NCBI GenBank assembly: GCA_940337035.1
Contig: CALNHX010003564.1
Location: 62,001 to 126,000 of the forward strand
DNA: 64,000 bases
Origin: Agriotes lineatus
Lineage: Eukaryota > Arthropoda > Insecta > Coleoptera > Elateridae
Reading direction: 5' to 3'
In this document: positions 45,358-54,316 of the stretch, one piece after another
How positions within the stretch are numbered: the stretch's first letter is position 1
Layout of the letters: each line of letters opens with the position of its first letter
Notes under the pieces: generated by a model
The model's database searches: none
The model's input: only the letters and a program-made list of their open reading frames with translations
What the model was told of the DNA's origin: nothing
Translations under genes and position numbers: made by a program

Positions 45358-46629
45358 ATGACCACTAATCAAAAAACAGCAGATAGTAATTTTTATAGTC
45401 ATACAGCAACTTCACTGAATATATTAAAAGATTTAGATGGAACTGAAGATGATAAGAAATTATCTATCAAACAAGAAATCATTGAAAGCAGTAACGACAT
45501 CAGTGAGTCGGAAATTGATATTAAATGTGAGTTTGAAATTAAAGAAGAAAATTATATGGCTCAAAATTCAGCACCACAGAGTTTAGTTTTATATATGAAG
45601 TCGGATACAAGCAAAATACTATATTCTTGTTCTGTTTGTGACTTTACAACAGTATACAAACAAAAGTTACGTGCACATATGAGAGTTCATACAGGCGAAA
45701 AACTCTTTTGTTGTTTTGTTTGTGAATACAGTGCGGCACAAAAATCTCATTTAGCTGAACATATGAAATCTCACACAGGCGAAAAACCTTACTCATGTAC
45801 TATTTGTGATTACAGTGCAGCACAAAAATGTAATTTAGTTAAACATATGAGAAATCATACAGGCGAAAAACCTTATTCCTACACTGTTTGCAAATACAGT
45901 GCAGCACAAAAATATAATTTAGTTACACATATGAAATCTCATACAGGGGAAAAACCTTATTCTTGCAGTATATGTAAATACAGTGCGGCTCAAAAATGTC
46001 AAGTAGTTTTACATATGAAATCTCATACAGGTGAAAAACCTTATTCCTGCACTGTTTGCAAATACAGTTCAGCACAAAAATATAATTTAGTTACACATAT
46101 GAAATCTCATACAGGGGAAAAACCTTATTCTTGCAGTATATGTAAATACAGTGCGGCTCAAAAATGTCAAGTAGTTTTACATATGAAATCTCATACAGGC
46201 AAAAAACCTTATTTTTGTTCTATTTGTGAATATAGAACCGCAGTAAAATCTCATTTAGTTGGACATATGAAATCGCATACAGGCGAAAAACTTTATTCTT
46301 GTACTATTTGTAAATATAATACAGCACAAAAACGTAATTTAGTTAGACATATGAAATCTCATACAGCTGAAAAACCTTATTTGTGTTTTATTTGTAAATA
46401 TCGAACAGCAGTAAAACCACGTTTAGCTGAACATATGAAATCGCACACAGGCGAAAAACCTTACTCATGTACTGTTTGTGATTACAGTGCAGCACAAAAA
46501 TGTAATTTAGTTAAACATATGAGAAAGCATACAGCCGAAAAACCTTATTCCTGCACTATTTGTAAATACAGTTCAGCTCAAAAATGCAATTTAGCTAGAC
46601 ACATAAAATCTCATACAGAAAAACTTTAG
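45358..46629 (+). CDS. C2H2 zinc-finger protein 3, 12 fingers
   Basis: A 423-residue protein. The leader (MTTNQKTADSNFYSHTATSL, then LSIKQEIIESS and EIDIKCEFEIKEEN) is clearly paralogous to that of gene 1, with the same IKQE motif. Twelve fingers follow from about residue 95, linked by HTGEKPY. Finger 4 reads YSYTVCKY: its first Cys is Tyr (TAC at 45880-45882), so it probably cannot hold zinc. Fingers 4-5 and 6-7 are a 168-bp tandem duplication with almost no differences. Two linkers are altered (HTAEKP, HTGKKP). Start ATG, its context and the upstream exon match gene 1. A single decayed finger follows the stop. Confidence 0.93.
   Translation: MTTNQKTADSNFYSHTATSLNILKDLDGTEDDKKLSIKQEIIESSNDISESEIDIKCEFEIKEENYMAQNSAPQSLVLYMKSDTSKILYSCSVCDFTTVYKQKLRAHMRVHTGEKLFCCFVCEYSAAQKSHLAEHMKSHTGEKPYSCTICDYSAAQKCNLVKHMRNHTGEKPYSYTVCKYSAAQKYNLVTHMKSHTGEKPYSCSICKYSAAQKCQVVLHMKSHTGEKPYSCTVCKYSSAQKYNLVTHMKSHTGEKPYSCSICKYSAAQKCQVVLHMKSHTGKKPYFCSICEYRTAVKSHLVGHMKSHTGEKLYSCTICKYNTAQKRNLVRHMKSHTAEKPYLCFICKYRTAVKPRLAEHMKSHTGEKPYSCTVCDYSAAQKCNLVKHMRKHTAEKPYSCTICKYSSAQKCNLARHIKSHTEKL
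45871..46206 (+). repeat. 168-bp tandem duplication of two fingers in gene 3
   Basis: The block 45871-46038 (fingers 4-5) recurs at 46039-46206 (fingers 6-7). The visible coding differences are TAC versus TGC (first zinc ligand) and GCA versus TCA (Ala/Ser). Such identity shows a recent unequal exchange within the array. Confidence 0.9.
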
Positions 46630-46720
46630 TGCTGTATGGTTTCTAAATACCTCATTTAGTTGCACATATGAAGTTTCATACAGGTGAAAAACGTTATTCC
46701 TGTACTATTCTATGATGTGC
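46630..46720 (+). pseudogene. Decayed finger after zinc-finger gene 3
   Basis: CATTTAGTTGCACATATGAAG and CATACAGGTGAAAAACG (46651-46690) are remnants of a finger helix and linker, out of frame with the gene and without the first Cys pair. Confidence 0.7.
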
Positions 46721-46796
46721 GCTCGAACTGTATAGACGTACTTCGTTCTGCTCCGTGATATTACCCGTTAGTTATTCTTAATAATATTGTGTAAAA

Positions 46797-47345
46797 TGGG
46801 TGGAGGCAGTGCCGATCGTGTTACTCGTTCTACATCTAGTGACAAAGATGAATCATTCTTCCAAAAAAATGGTGGAAGAATGATTATCCAATGATTCACT
46901 TATTGAAAATCTTGTAACGTCCATGGTTGCAAGAGTTGACGAACACTATAATAAGAAGTTTAAAGAACTCGAAGAAAAACTAGCTAAAACCGAAAAAAGT
47001 TAGAAGCCGCTGAAAATGCGATCGAAGCAGCTGAGCAATATTCCAGGAAGAATAACCTACGATTTTTTGGGATCCCTGAAAATGAAACCAAAAACACGGA
47101 CCAAATAATTGACTGCAGTCATTGATTAGGATATAAAGTTGGAGATTGCAAACCCGTAAGAGTGAAGTTTTGTCGGCGTACTGTAAAAACTGAAATATTC
47201 CGTGCTAAAAGAAGAGTCAAGGGGACAAAAAGTATCATTAGAGAAGATCTCATCCACAATAGTATATTAAATATTAAGAACGGTAAGGACATTTTACTGA
47301 TTGAAGACAATTGTTTGGAGAGGAGCGAAGCGACGACTCCAATTA
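46797..47345 (+). pseudogene. LINE ORF1 (coiled coil plus RNA-binding domain), 5' part
   Basis: From ATG 46797 (MGGGSADRVTRSTSS) and across frame shifts: a coiled coil (VDEHYNKKFKELEEKLAKTE, EAAENAIEAAEQYSRKNN), then the RRM-like start LRFFGIPENETKNTDQIID, then GDCKPVRVKFCRRTVKTEIF, RAKRRVKGTKSIIREDL (47162-47250). This matches the ORF1 of L1/CR1-type LINEs, which chaperones the element RNA. Its C-terminal end appears at 48015-48112 after inserted repeats. Confidence 0.8.
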
Positions 47346-47391
47346 TTGTCTGAGATCGGTAATTCCTTAACGTTTGTGATGCTTATGATGA

Positions 47392-47793
47392 TTTTTGCAC
47401 GATAGAAATGTATTTTTCGTCAAACATCAGTAAAATGTGACATTATACCACAGAATAAACACCTAACGGATTCACAAGCGACACTTGTGGCAGCGCCGAT
47501 TAGCCGATTTCAGCTCTGGCGGCCATATTGAAAGAGAGTAGATCAAGAATAATATGTTGGTGGCACTGGAAATCTATGTCAAATTCAAGGTTAGCAGGTT
47601 AGTTTTTGCGTCAGTTTTGACACAGACTGACGCAAAACCTAACCTGCTACCCTCGAATTTGACATAGACTTACAGTGCTACCAACATATTATTCTTTACT
47701 TACCGTTATGTTTATCTTAGTAATCAGTAAACATAACTTACTGATTTGGCAACAAATGCGGTAACTAAGTAAAATCGTTCTATCGTGCAAAAA
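47392..47793. mobile_element. 402-bp element with 16-bp inverted ends
   Basis: TTTTTGCACGATAGAA (47392-47407) and TTCTATCGTGCAAAAA (47778-47793) are exact complements. Arms do not extend further. It encloses a separate hairpin (47545-47696). No transposase and no clear target duplication. Its position splits LINE ORF1. Confidence 0.65.
47545..47696. repeat. 152-bp hairpin MITE nested in the 402-bp element
   Basis: AAGAATAATATGTTGG (47545-47560) pairs with CCAACATATTATTCTT (47681-47696), and pairing goes on through TCTATGTCAAATTC/GAATTTGACATAGA and GCAGGTTAGTTTTTGCGTCAG/CTGACGCAAAACCTAACCTGC, almost to the centre (each given here in parts). A nearly complete palindrome. Confidence 0.85.
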
Positions 47794-47826
47794 AGAATGT
47801 TGGTCATTAAGGAAGTAAATTTCTAA

Positions 47827-48014
47827 CAGCCAGTCTTATAAAGGCCACTAATCTGACGTTAACTTTAATTCGCTCTTAAAATAAACAAAATCGCATCAAA
47901 ATTTGTTTACTAATGAATAAAATGTCATAAGCACTAACGTTTTGATGCGCTTTTGTTTATTTTAACAGCGAATTAAAGTTGACGTCAGATTAGTGGCCTT
48001 TATAAGAGTGGCTG
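47827..48014. mobile_element. Hairpin MITE, copy 2, with TAA target duplication
   Basis: TAA flanks both sides (47824-47826, 48015-48017). Arms of about 75 bp pair: CAGCCAGTCTTATAAAGGCC with GGCCTTTATAAGAGTGGCTG, then CACTAATCTGACGT, CTTTAATTCGC and GCATCAAAA with their complements. Same family as 8308-8476. TAA is the kind of target used by PIF/Harbinger. Confidence 0.9.
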
Positions 48015-48112
48015 TAAATATGGTAATGCTAATGTTTTTACCAACAGTGGGAATGTATTAGTTAAGGTTAATAATAAAATTAAAAAAGTCAAGGCTCTAG
48101 ACGATCTAAAAT
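48015..48112 (+). pseudogene. LINE ORF1, C-terminal end
   Basis: Reads KYGNANVFTNSGNVLVKVNN, KIKKVKALDDL, LI, stop: the usual C-terminus of LINE ORF1 proteins (Y-x-x-V(F/W)T-x-x-G-x-(I/V)xVK). It begins exactly at the TAA target site of the MITE, so it is the continuation of 46797-47345. Confidence 0.75.
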
Positions 48113-48329
48113 TAATATAATGCATTTTAATGTTGCAGTAGAATGACAAGTTTGCTTATTTTGTGTTCGTTTGTTGGTATTATATTATACATATTTTTAT
48201 TAGTTACACTCGCAAAATTGGAGCTCTAGTGGGCTAATTAGTGATTAAGATTCAAGTATTATTGTTTTCTTTTGTGTGTGATGTACTGCTATCTACGCAA
48301 ATACATTTTTAGTTGCTTATTATTTTTCT

Positions 48330-48840
48330 GTCAAGTTAAAGAAACTTGCAAATATCAATGGTTTATAAAAATATTAGGATTGCACATGTTATTGTCAGGT
48401 CTTTGTTGCCTCAAAATAACAGAGGTAAAAACTTTTATACTGCAAAATAAAATAAACATTCTAACTATTTCTGAAACATTGTAAACACAAATATTTCTAA
48501 TTTAGATACAAATATTGGGGGTTATGTTTTTATTCAAAATGATCGTTGGGGACGTGCAGGGGGTGTTGCTATTTACATACAAAAATGCCTTAATTTTGGC
48601 GTATCGATGTTGGTCATGTTATTTTTGAGCAAATTATTTCTTGACGAATTTGAAAATTCTATTATTTCATGCATGTCTTATTCTGAACATATAATAATGT
48701 GTTTAGGTGATTTTAATATAGATTTTTTAAAACCGCACCACACCTCTACAGCATACATGCAAAATTTGCTTGAATCTCTAGGTTTTTATCAAATTATTAA
48801 TCAACCTACAAGGGTATCAAACAAGAGATATTTTTTCTGC
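48330..48840 (+). pseudogene. LINE ORF2 endonuclease, N-terminal part
   Basis: Reads IRIAHVIVRSLLPQNN, then NNVNTNISNLDTNIGG-like degraded sequence, YVFIQNDRWGRAGGVAIYIQ, KCLNFGV, then HIIMCLGDFNIDFLKPHH, ESLGFYQIINQPTRVS. GDFNID is the endonuclease box. Several stops and frame shifts. It stops at about 48840. It follows ORF1 (46797-48112) in the right order and is the same element, 3'-truncated where the opposing LINE ends. Confidence 0.82.
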
Positions 48841-48899
48841 GTAGCTTGCGCTATATTTTGTGATAGGTATGTTGTTGATATCTGGCCATGAGTATATAA

Positions 48900-49104
48900 T
48901 GTAAAATTAAGACAAAATTTATATAATTAGGTTATGGCAAATCATAAAGCAAATTTTAAGGTCTTGTTTAGTAACATTTTACTTAGCTGTGTTTCCAATT
49001 TAATGTAGGTAAGTGAAAGTTTTCAGAAAATAAGGCAGTGAGTTATAAAGATTAGCTAAATTATATGAAAAACATCGTTCATAAAAAGCAGTTCAACAAG
49101 CCGG
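48900..49104 (-). pseudogene. Nested LINE (host of the 48.9-61 kb nest): ORF2 C-terminus and 3' end
   Basis: The - strand from 49104 reads TAFYERCFSYNLANLYNSLP, YFLKTFTYLH, stop (about 49010), then an AT-rich 3' UTR. FSYNLxxLYNSLP is the C-terminal box of Jockey/CR1-type ORF2. It continues the reading at 50852 after removal of the hAT element. Confidence 0.8.
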
Positions 49105-50843
49105 CAGAGCTGGGCAGTATTTGTATTTGTAAATACTTTTTTTAATTTAAACTTTGTAGTATTTAAATACTAAGTATTTTTTAATGTACGGTATTTGTAT
49201 TTCTAGGTGCAAATACTTTGCAAAGTATTTAGTATTTAAATACAATTTTGGCAGTATTTAAATATTTTTAGGATATTTAAATAGTGTTACAGTATTTAAA
49301 TACTTTGACAGTATTTAAATACTTTCAGAGTATTTAAATATTTTCAAAGTATTTAAATACTTTGAGAGTATTTAAATACTTTCAGAGTATTTACCTCCTT
49401 TTTATTTCTTCAAATGTATTTCTAACTAGTAAATAATTTTTGCATAGTTTCAACGTTTATCAAAACCCCAAGTTTTTACTTGAAACGCGAACACGTGTAG
49501 TGCTTCAGGTAAACAACCACCCGTGCTAGAGCGAGACAGAACCCACCAGGCAATTGTGGGCCTGAGCAAGATGCATAAAAAGCCGGTTTGACGGAGTGAC
49601 GGAGACGGTGCACCCCTGCCATTCGATTATTTCGATATTCCATGTTTAGGCAGCGCGGAACAAATAGTGGTGTTTCCTCTGTACCTGCTTCGTGATTTGT
49701 GGTAAACATAAATTTAATAGTACTATTAGTAGTTTATAACACTGTCAGCTGTATGGAATTCTACGCAGTACTCAAGGAAAACCAAGTTACGCATTTTTAA
49801 CACAAACGTAAAGTCAGTACTCTTGTACGGATGTGAGTCATGGCTCGTCACTAAAACCCTTACCAACAAAATACAAGTCTTTGTCAACCGTTGTCTAAGA
49901 CGCATTCTCAGAGTTAGGTGGCCTGAAATCATATCAAATATAGAACTATGGGAACTTGCAAAAGAAAAACCGATAGAAAAACAAATAAAAAGAAGAAAAT
50001 GGAATTGGATCGGCCATACATTACGCAGAGAAGACGACAATATAGCCAAAGCGGCCCTGGAATGGAATCCGCAAGGATCTCGCAAAGTAGGACGTCCGAA
50101 GACAACATGGCGCAGATCCATAAGAAGCGAAGCAAAAGAAACGGGAAAAGAATGGCGGGAACTCAAACTGGTAGCCAGAAATAGGACCCGATGGAAAAAC
50201 ACTGTGGAAGCCCTATGCTCCTAAAAAGGAGTTAAAGGATCTATATATATATATATATATTAGTAGTTTATATTCAATATACGCAATTTTATGGATTTTA
50301 AAATTTTCTTTGCCGAAATATCCATAAAACACCGGAAACCAATATATTGTTTCCTTTGGAGTTTTTAAGAACTCATATACAATAGTTTAAGCTATGTCAT
50401 CTTTATTATTTGGCTTAATAGTAGAATAAAAGGAAATTTAGAATTTTAAATTTAATTTTGAAAAACTGTTTAACTGGTATACACATGTTGTGTTACTATT
50501 TAAATATTTCGCAAGTCTTTTTACATTTTAGGGATATCTAAATACTTAAGAAATATTTTAAATATTTTTAAAATATTCAAATACTTAAGAAATATTTAAA
50601 TACTTTTAAAGTACCTATTTAAATACTTTTAAAGTACTTAAATACTTTTAAAGTATTTAAATACCTTTAAAGTATTTAAATACGTTTAGAAAAGTATTTA
50701 ACTACTAAAAGTATTTAAATACTATAGGTATTTACTATTTAACTACTGTTTGCTCAAAAAAAGTATTTAATATTTAAATACATACAATTTTCAAAAAGTA
50801 TTTAGTATGTAAATACTTTTTAAAAGTATTTTGCCCAGCTCTG
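49105..50843. mobile_element. hAT-type element of AGTATTTAAATACTT repeats, 8-bp target duplication
   Basis: CAAGCCGG lies directly left (49097-49104) and right (50844-50851). Ends CAGAGCTGGGCA and TGCCCAGCTCTG are exact inverted repeats. Both flanks (49120-49395 and 50490-50830) consist of many variants of the palindrome AGTATTTAAATACTT, over 20 in all, probably transposase-binding sites. No transposase is encoded. A LINE 3' end (49739-50258) sits inside it. It splits the minus-strand LINE between PACR and TAFYER. Confidence 0.92.
49739..50258 (+). mobile_element. 5'-truncated LINE insert with 14-bp target duplication
   Basis: ATTAGTAGTTTATA flanks it (49725-49738 and 50259-50272). The content is an ORF2 C-terminus: SVLLYGCESWLVTKTL, NRCLRRILRVRWPEIISN, HTLRREDDNIAKAALEWNPQ, RKVGRPKTTWRRSI, ending at TAA 50222-50224 (open from 49823), followed by a short 3' UTR and an (AT)n tail. 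This type of C-terminus belongs to RTE/craniofacial-type LINEs. 5' truncation plus long duplication is the mark of target-primed reverse transcription. Confidence 0.93.
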
Positions 50844-50851
50844 CAAGCCGG

Positions 50852-51129
50852 TATATTTATGAAGTATTTGGTACGTACATTTACATTATGCAGATCAGAT
50901 CTAAAATTAACTTTTTTGAATAAATAGGGTGTTTTATCAATAATGATTTTATGATAGAAAGACGCCGCATGAAGTTTCCTTCTATCAGCAATGTTTAACC
51001 ATTTTGTTTCAATTAATTTATGAGAAATATGTTCGAATTTTTCTATTCCAAATATCAATGTCAAACAAGAATTCTGCGCCTTTTGAATACGCCAGATATC
51101 TGTACTGTCCAAACATGGACGATATAGTA
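50852..51129 (-). pseudogene. Nested LINE: ORF2 thumb region
   Basis: Reads ILYRPCLDSTDIWRIQKAQN, SCLTLIFGIEKFEHIS, WLNIADRRKLHAASFYHKII, TPYLFKKVNFRSDLHNVNVR, YFINIPACR, with no stop. This is the region after the polymerase core in Jockey/CR1-type ORF2. It is bounded on the right by the pogo-like element and on the left by the hAT element. Confidence 0.88.
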
Positions 51130-51479
51130 TAGGGTAAGTCCGGGTTAGGTTGACCACATTTTTTTTTAAATTACATTTTTCAAAAATGGTGCAAGGTAAA
51201 CGTTTCAAAATTTTATTTAACTATCACTATAGACCACTTAACAATATTGTTCACCTATTTGATCGATACATCGAAAACTTGAGAGCAAAAAAATTCTTTT
51301 TACAAACGTGGTCCATCTATCTCGGTGGTATCCGGGTTAAATGGACCACTCGCAAGGGATAGTTGGACCAATGACTATCTATCTGAAATTAGGGTATAAA
51401 ATAAAAAACAAAGTGTCCTACTAATAAAAAATGAAACTTTATGTAGGCTGCAGTACATACATAATAAGAGTATAAAAAA

Positions 51480-53273
51480 AAACCAAAGGAACAATAGGTA
51501 ATGATTACAATAATTTATTTTTCGATTCCCGCTGTTCACAGGAATCACACAGGGTATCAAATCTTGTGAAGCTTTCATGAGTCCAACGGGAGCATTTATG
51601 CACTTAATCCAATCCTCTTTTTCCGTAGTTTTATTGTATATTTCCCCACAGTAAACACATTCATTTTCGTTCCAGTCCAAATCTCTTTCCTAAAGTTCGT
51701 CATTGCTAATTTTATCGATGTCAATATCTTCCGATTCAGAAGACGATGTAAGTGCTTTCTTTTTTTGCAGTTTCTTCTTTTGAACGATCTTTCTTTCATG
51801 CTTGTTATTGATCTTATAATTTTTCTTTAGTTTCTTTGCTGCACTTTCTGTTTTTTTCTGTACTTTAATTTTAACTTTCTCCTCTTTTTCGGTCTTTTTC
51901 TTTTTCAGGGAATGAATGTTTTCTGGAGAGCTTAAAACAGTTGATACAGTTTGAGCCCTTCTCATTAATGTTTGTAACTTACTGGCACAAGGCACTGGAT
52001 GTATTTTATCCAATAACTTTGAGGGAGTTTCTGGTTCCGACCCATCAAATGCTAAAACCATATCTCTGTGGAGGCAGTGGTTTCAGATAGAAAAGCAAAG
52101 TCCGGTATCGCGTGGGACTTAAAAGGAATTATGCCACATGTTTTAAATTCACTAACACCATTATCAACGTTTGCTGACTTCTCCCAAGCCGAGCTAAGTA
52201 AGGTACCAAACTGAAGTCGAGTAATTTTTCGAGAGGGGTTATTTGTCATGTAACTGTTGCAGGCAGAGTAGTAGTTACTCTTTAAAGACATGAAGAAAGC
52301 ACGGTCCAATGGATGTAGCCAATGGCTTGTATGGGGAGGAATCCTCATTAAAAGTATGTCATTATTTTCTGCAAACTCCAGCATTTCAATACAACTGGTA
52401 TGCGACGTATGACCGTCAAGTAAGGGAAGAACTGTTCCAACTGGTTTTCTTGGGTTGAAATGATTTTGTAACCAATCAAAGATAGATTAGCAGATTTTTG
52501 AGACATTCTTACTACAGCGCCTGGGGCATACCATCACAAAACTCTTGCTTCAGATTTTTGCTTTTCATTATAGAATAGGGTGGCAAAAACGTACCCTCCC
52601 CACTTACACATGCTAATACGGAAATGGTTTCACCTTTTTCGCCAGAGGTTACAGATGTCACATTTTTAGAACCTTTAACTGCAACAACTTTACCTGGCTT
52701 GTTATTTAATTGTAAGCCTGTTTCGTCCATGTTAAACACATTCCCAGGTTTGTCAGTTAGGCTATGTTGCTTTAAAACATCCCCTAATAGATTAAAATAA
52801 TCTTCAACTACTCTTTTATTTAGTCCTTTAGCTCTTGCGATTGATACCCTTTCAGATTGACGGATACTAAGTTCTGGATTTCGAGCAAGAAATAAAGTAA
52901 GCCCGTCATAGCCGCCTTTTTTGGATTCCTTGTTAAAATTATGTTTTAGCTTCAGACTTTCTGCTAAATGATAAGACATGGAACGAACCGAGTCTCTGGT
53001 AGGAGTAAACCCACGTGACTGCAGTTTTTTTATGTGCCTAAGTATTTTTTTCTCATTCTCAGTGCCCAATAGCAAACATTTACCTAAGGAGCCCTTAGAT
53101 AAGTTTTTAGATTTAAGACGCCTTTTCAACGTGGTTTTTGGAATCCCAAATGCTTTGCCAGCAGCATTTATACCCAATTTCTTTTCTTCTATATTTTTTA
53201 CAGCATTTTTCAGAGCATCCTCCGACCATTCCCCTTGTCCTGTTGCCCCTTTACGTTTATATGATGTTGGCAT
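51480..53273 (-). pseudogene. Pogo/Tigger-type transposase with C-terminal Cys-rich finger, recently broken
   Basis: Start MPTSYKRKG at 53273 (an earlier ATG at 53306 is possible). Domains: psq-type helix-turn-helix (GEWSEDALKNAVKNIEEKKL, AFGIPKTTLKRRLK), CENP-B-type helix-turn-helix (GFTPTRDSVRSMSYHLAES), DDE domain with NVFNMDETGLQLNNKPGK (first Asp), VLPLLDGHTSHTS (second Asp) and PPHTSHWLHPLDRAFF (third Asp). Then a Lys-rich tail (51840-51900), an acidic SSSESEDIDID and a finger-like CVYCGEIYNKTTEKEDWIKC. All three Asp remain. Lesions: a frame change near 52390-52510, one back near 52060, and a TAG near 51690. Few lesions over about 590 codons mean it died recently or that a sister copy is active. 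Confidence 0.9.
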
Positions 53274-53400
53274 TTTTCTGTAACAGAAAAAGCAAACTTT
53301 AAACATAACGCATTAATTAACGCAAAACCAAAAATAGGTACTTATTTCATGATTTACAGGACGGGGTCTATTTATCCCATACTTTTTAAACTGGTCCGAC

Positions 53401-53775
53401 TAGGGCTCGATTTGAGGCGGAACGGCGTTCCGGGACCTCTCTCTATGGAAAAAAAATCGGCACTAAGAAATTTAAAAAAACCCAATACGATTCGACAACT
53501 TTTTGAGTCAAATTTAAGACCTTAAAAGCGTATAAAACGTCATTTTTTAAGACTTATTTTTCAAAATTTTTAATACAAAAAACCCACTACAATTCTACAA
53601 CTTTTCGAATCAACTTTAAGACCTTAAAAACGTCTAAAACGTCATTTTTAAGACCTTTATTTTTCAAATTTTTCCGGTGAAGGACCCCTTGGAGCCCCCC
53701 CCTTGGACTCGGGGGGTGCCCCCCTAGACCCCCCCTGGCAGTTCCGGCACCCTTATTTCTAGAAATCGAGCACTG
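53401..53775. mobile_element. hAT-type MITE inside the pogo-like element
   Basis: Flanks GGTCCGAC (53393-53400) and GGGCCGAC (53776-53783) agree at 7 of 8 positions. Ends TAGGGCTCGATTT and AAATCGAGCACTG are inverted repeats. The inside has two tandem units of about 115 bp (sharing GACCTTAAAA, AAAACGTCATTTTTAAGAC) and a GC-rich hairpin of GGGGGG/CCCCCC runs at 53690-53750. Confidence 0.8.
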
Positions 53776-53903
53776 GGGCCGACTATCCCCAAAACAATCT
53801 GGTTCATCTATCCCATTCGTCGGGGATTTATGGACCACCTTACTGTTCACGAGCACTTAGTTTGCGACGCGTCATTTTAGGTTATTTTTATACATAAACA
53901 CTT

Positions 53904-54124
53904 CCTCTTCTTCTATGGCGCTATAGCCCGATTCGAGCCTTGGCCTTCTCCAATTTCTTCCTCCATCCATCTCTGTCCATTGCGCATGATTTCCAGTTTC
54001 GGACACCTAAGATCTTCCTTGCGTCCACAGCAACGTTATCTTCCCATCTTTTCTTGAGCCTGCCTACCGGTCTTCTACCTTCCATTTTTCCCATTAATGC
54101 TCTCTTAGGGATTCTTTCGTTTGC
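53904..54124 (-). mobile_element. Short LINE 3' end inside the pogo-like element, 11-bp target duplication
   Basis: CATAAACACTT flanks it (53893-53903 and 54125-54135). The - strand gives the ORF2 C-terminus ERIPKRALMGKMEGRRPVGR, KKRWEDNVAVDARKILG, WKSCAMDRDGWRKKLEKAKA, RIGL, stop, then a tail ATAGAAGAAGAGG. Strongly 5'-truncated. The RPVGRxxxRWxD box is typical of RTE/craniofacial-type LINEs. The frame is open throughout, so it is young. Confidence 0.9.
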
Positions 54125-54316
54125 CATAAACACTTGCTTAAGTAATATCATCAATATCACGTTGTGCTAGTTTAGTTTAAAACATTTTTCAACTTACCCA
54201 AAGTTATCAGTCCACTTTTTTATAGAACTACATAAAATATCGAGCATATAATTTGCACATGGCTATAACTGATGGCGTAGCACAACTGTAAACCCTGTCT
54301 GCTGCGCTAATTTGAC

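Noticed and set aside
49476..49709. 77-codon minus-strand open stretch inside the hAT element
   Set aside because: No similarity to hAT transposases or BED fingers, and no conserved start. Treated as chance.
49726..50202. 158-codon open stretch on the - strand
   Set aside because: It is the shadow of the LINE ORF2 C-terminus on the + strand, which has clear family motifs.
50241..50260. (AT)n tract as a regulatory element or origin
   Set aside because: It lies exactly between the LINE 3' UTR and the target duplication, so it is the tail of the LINE insertion.
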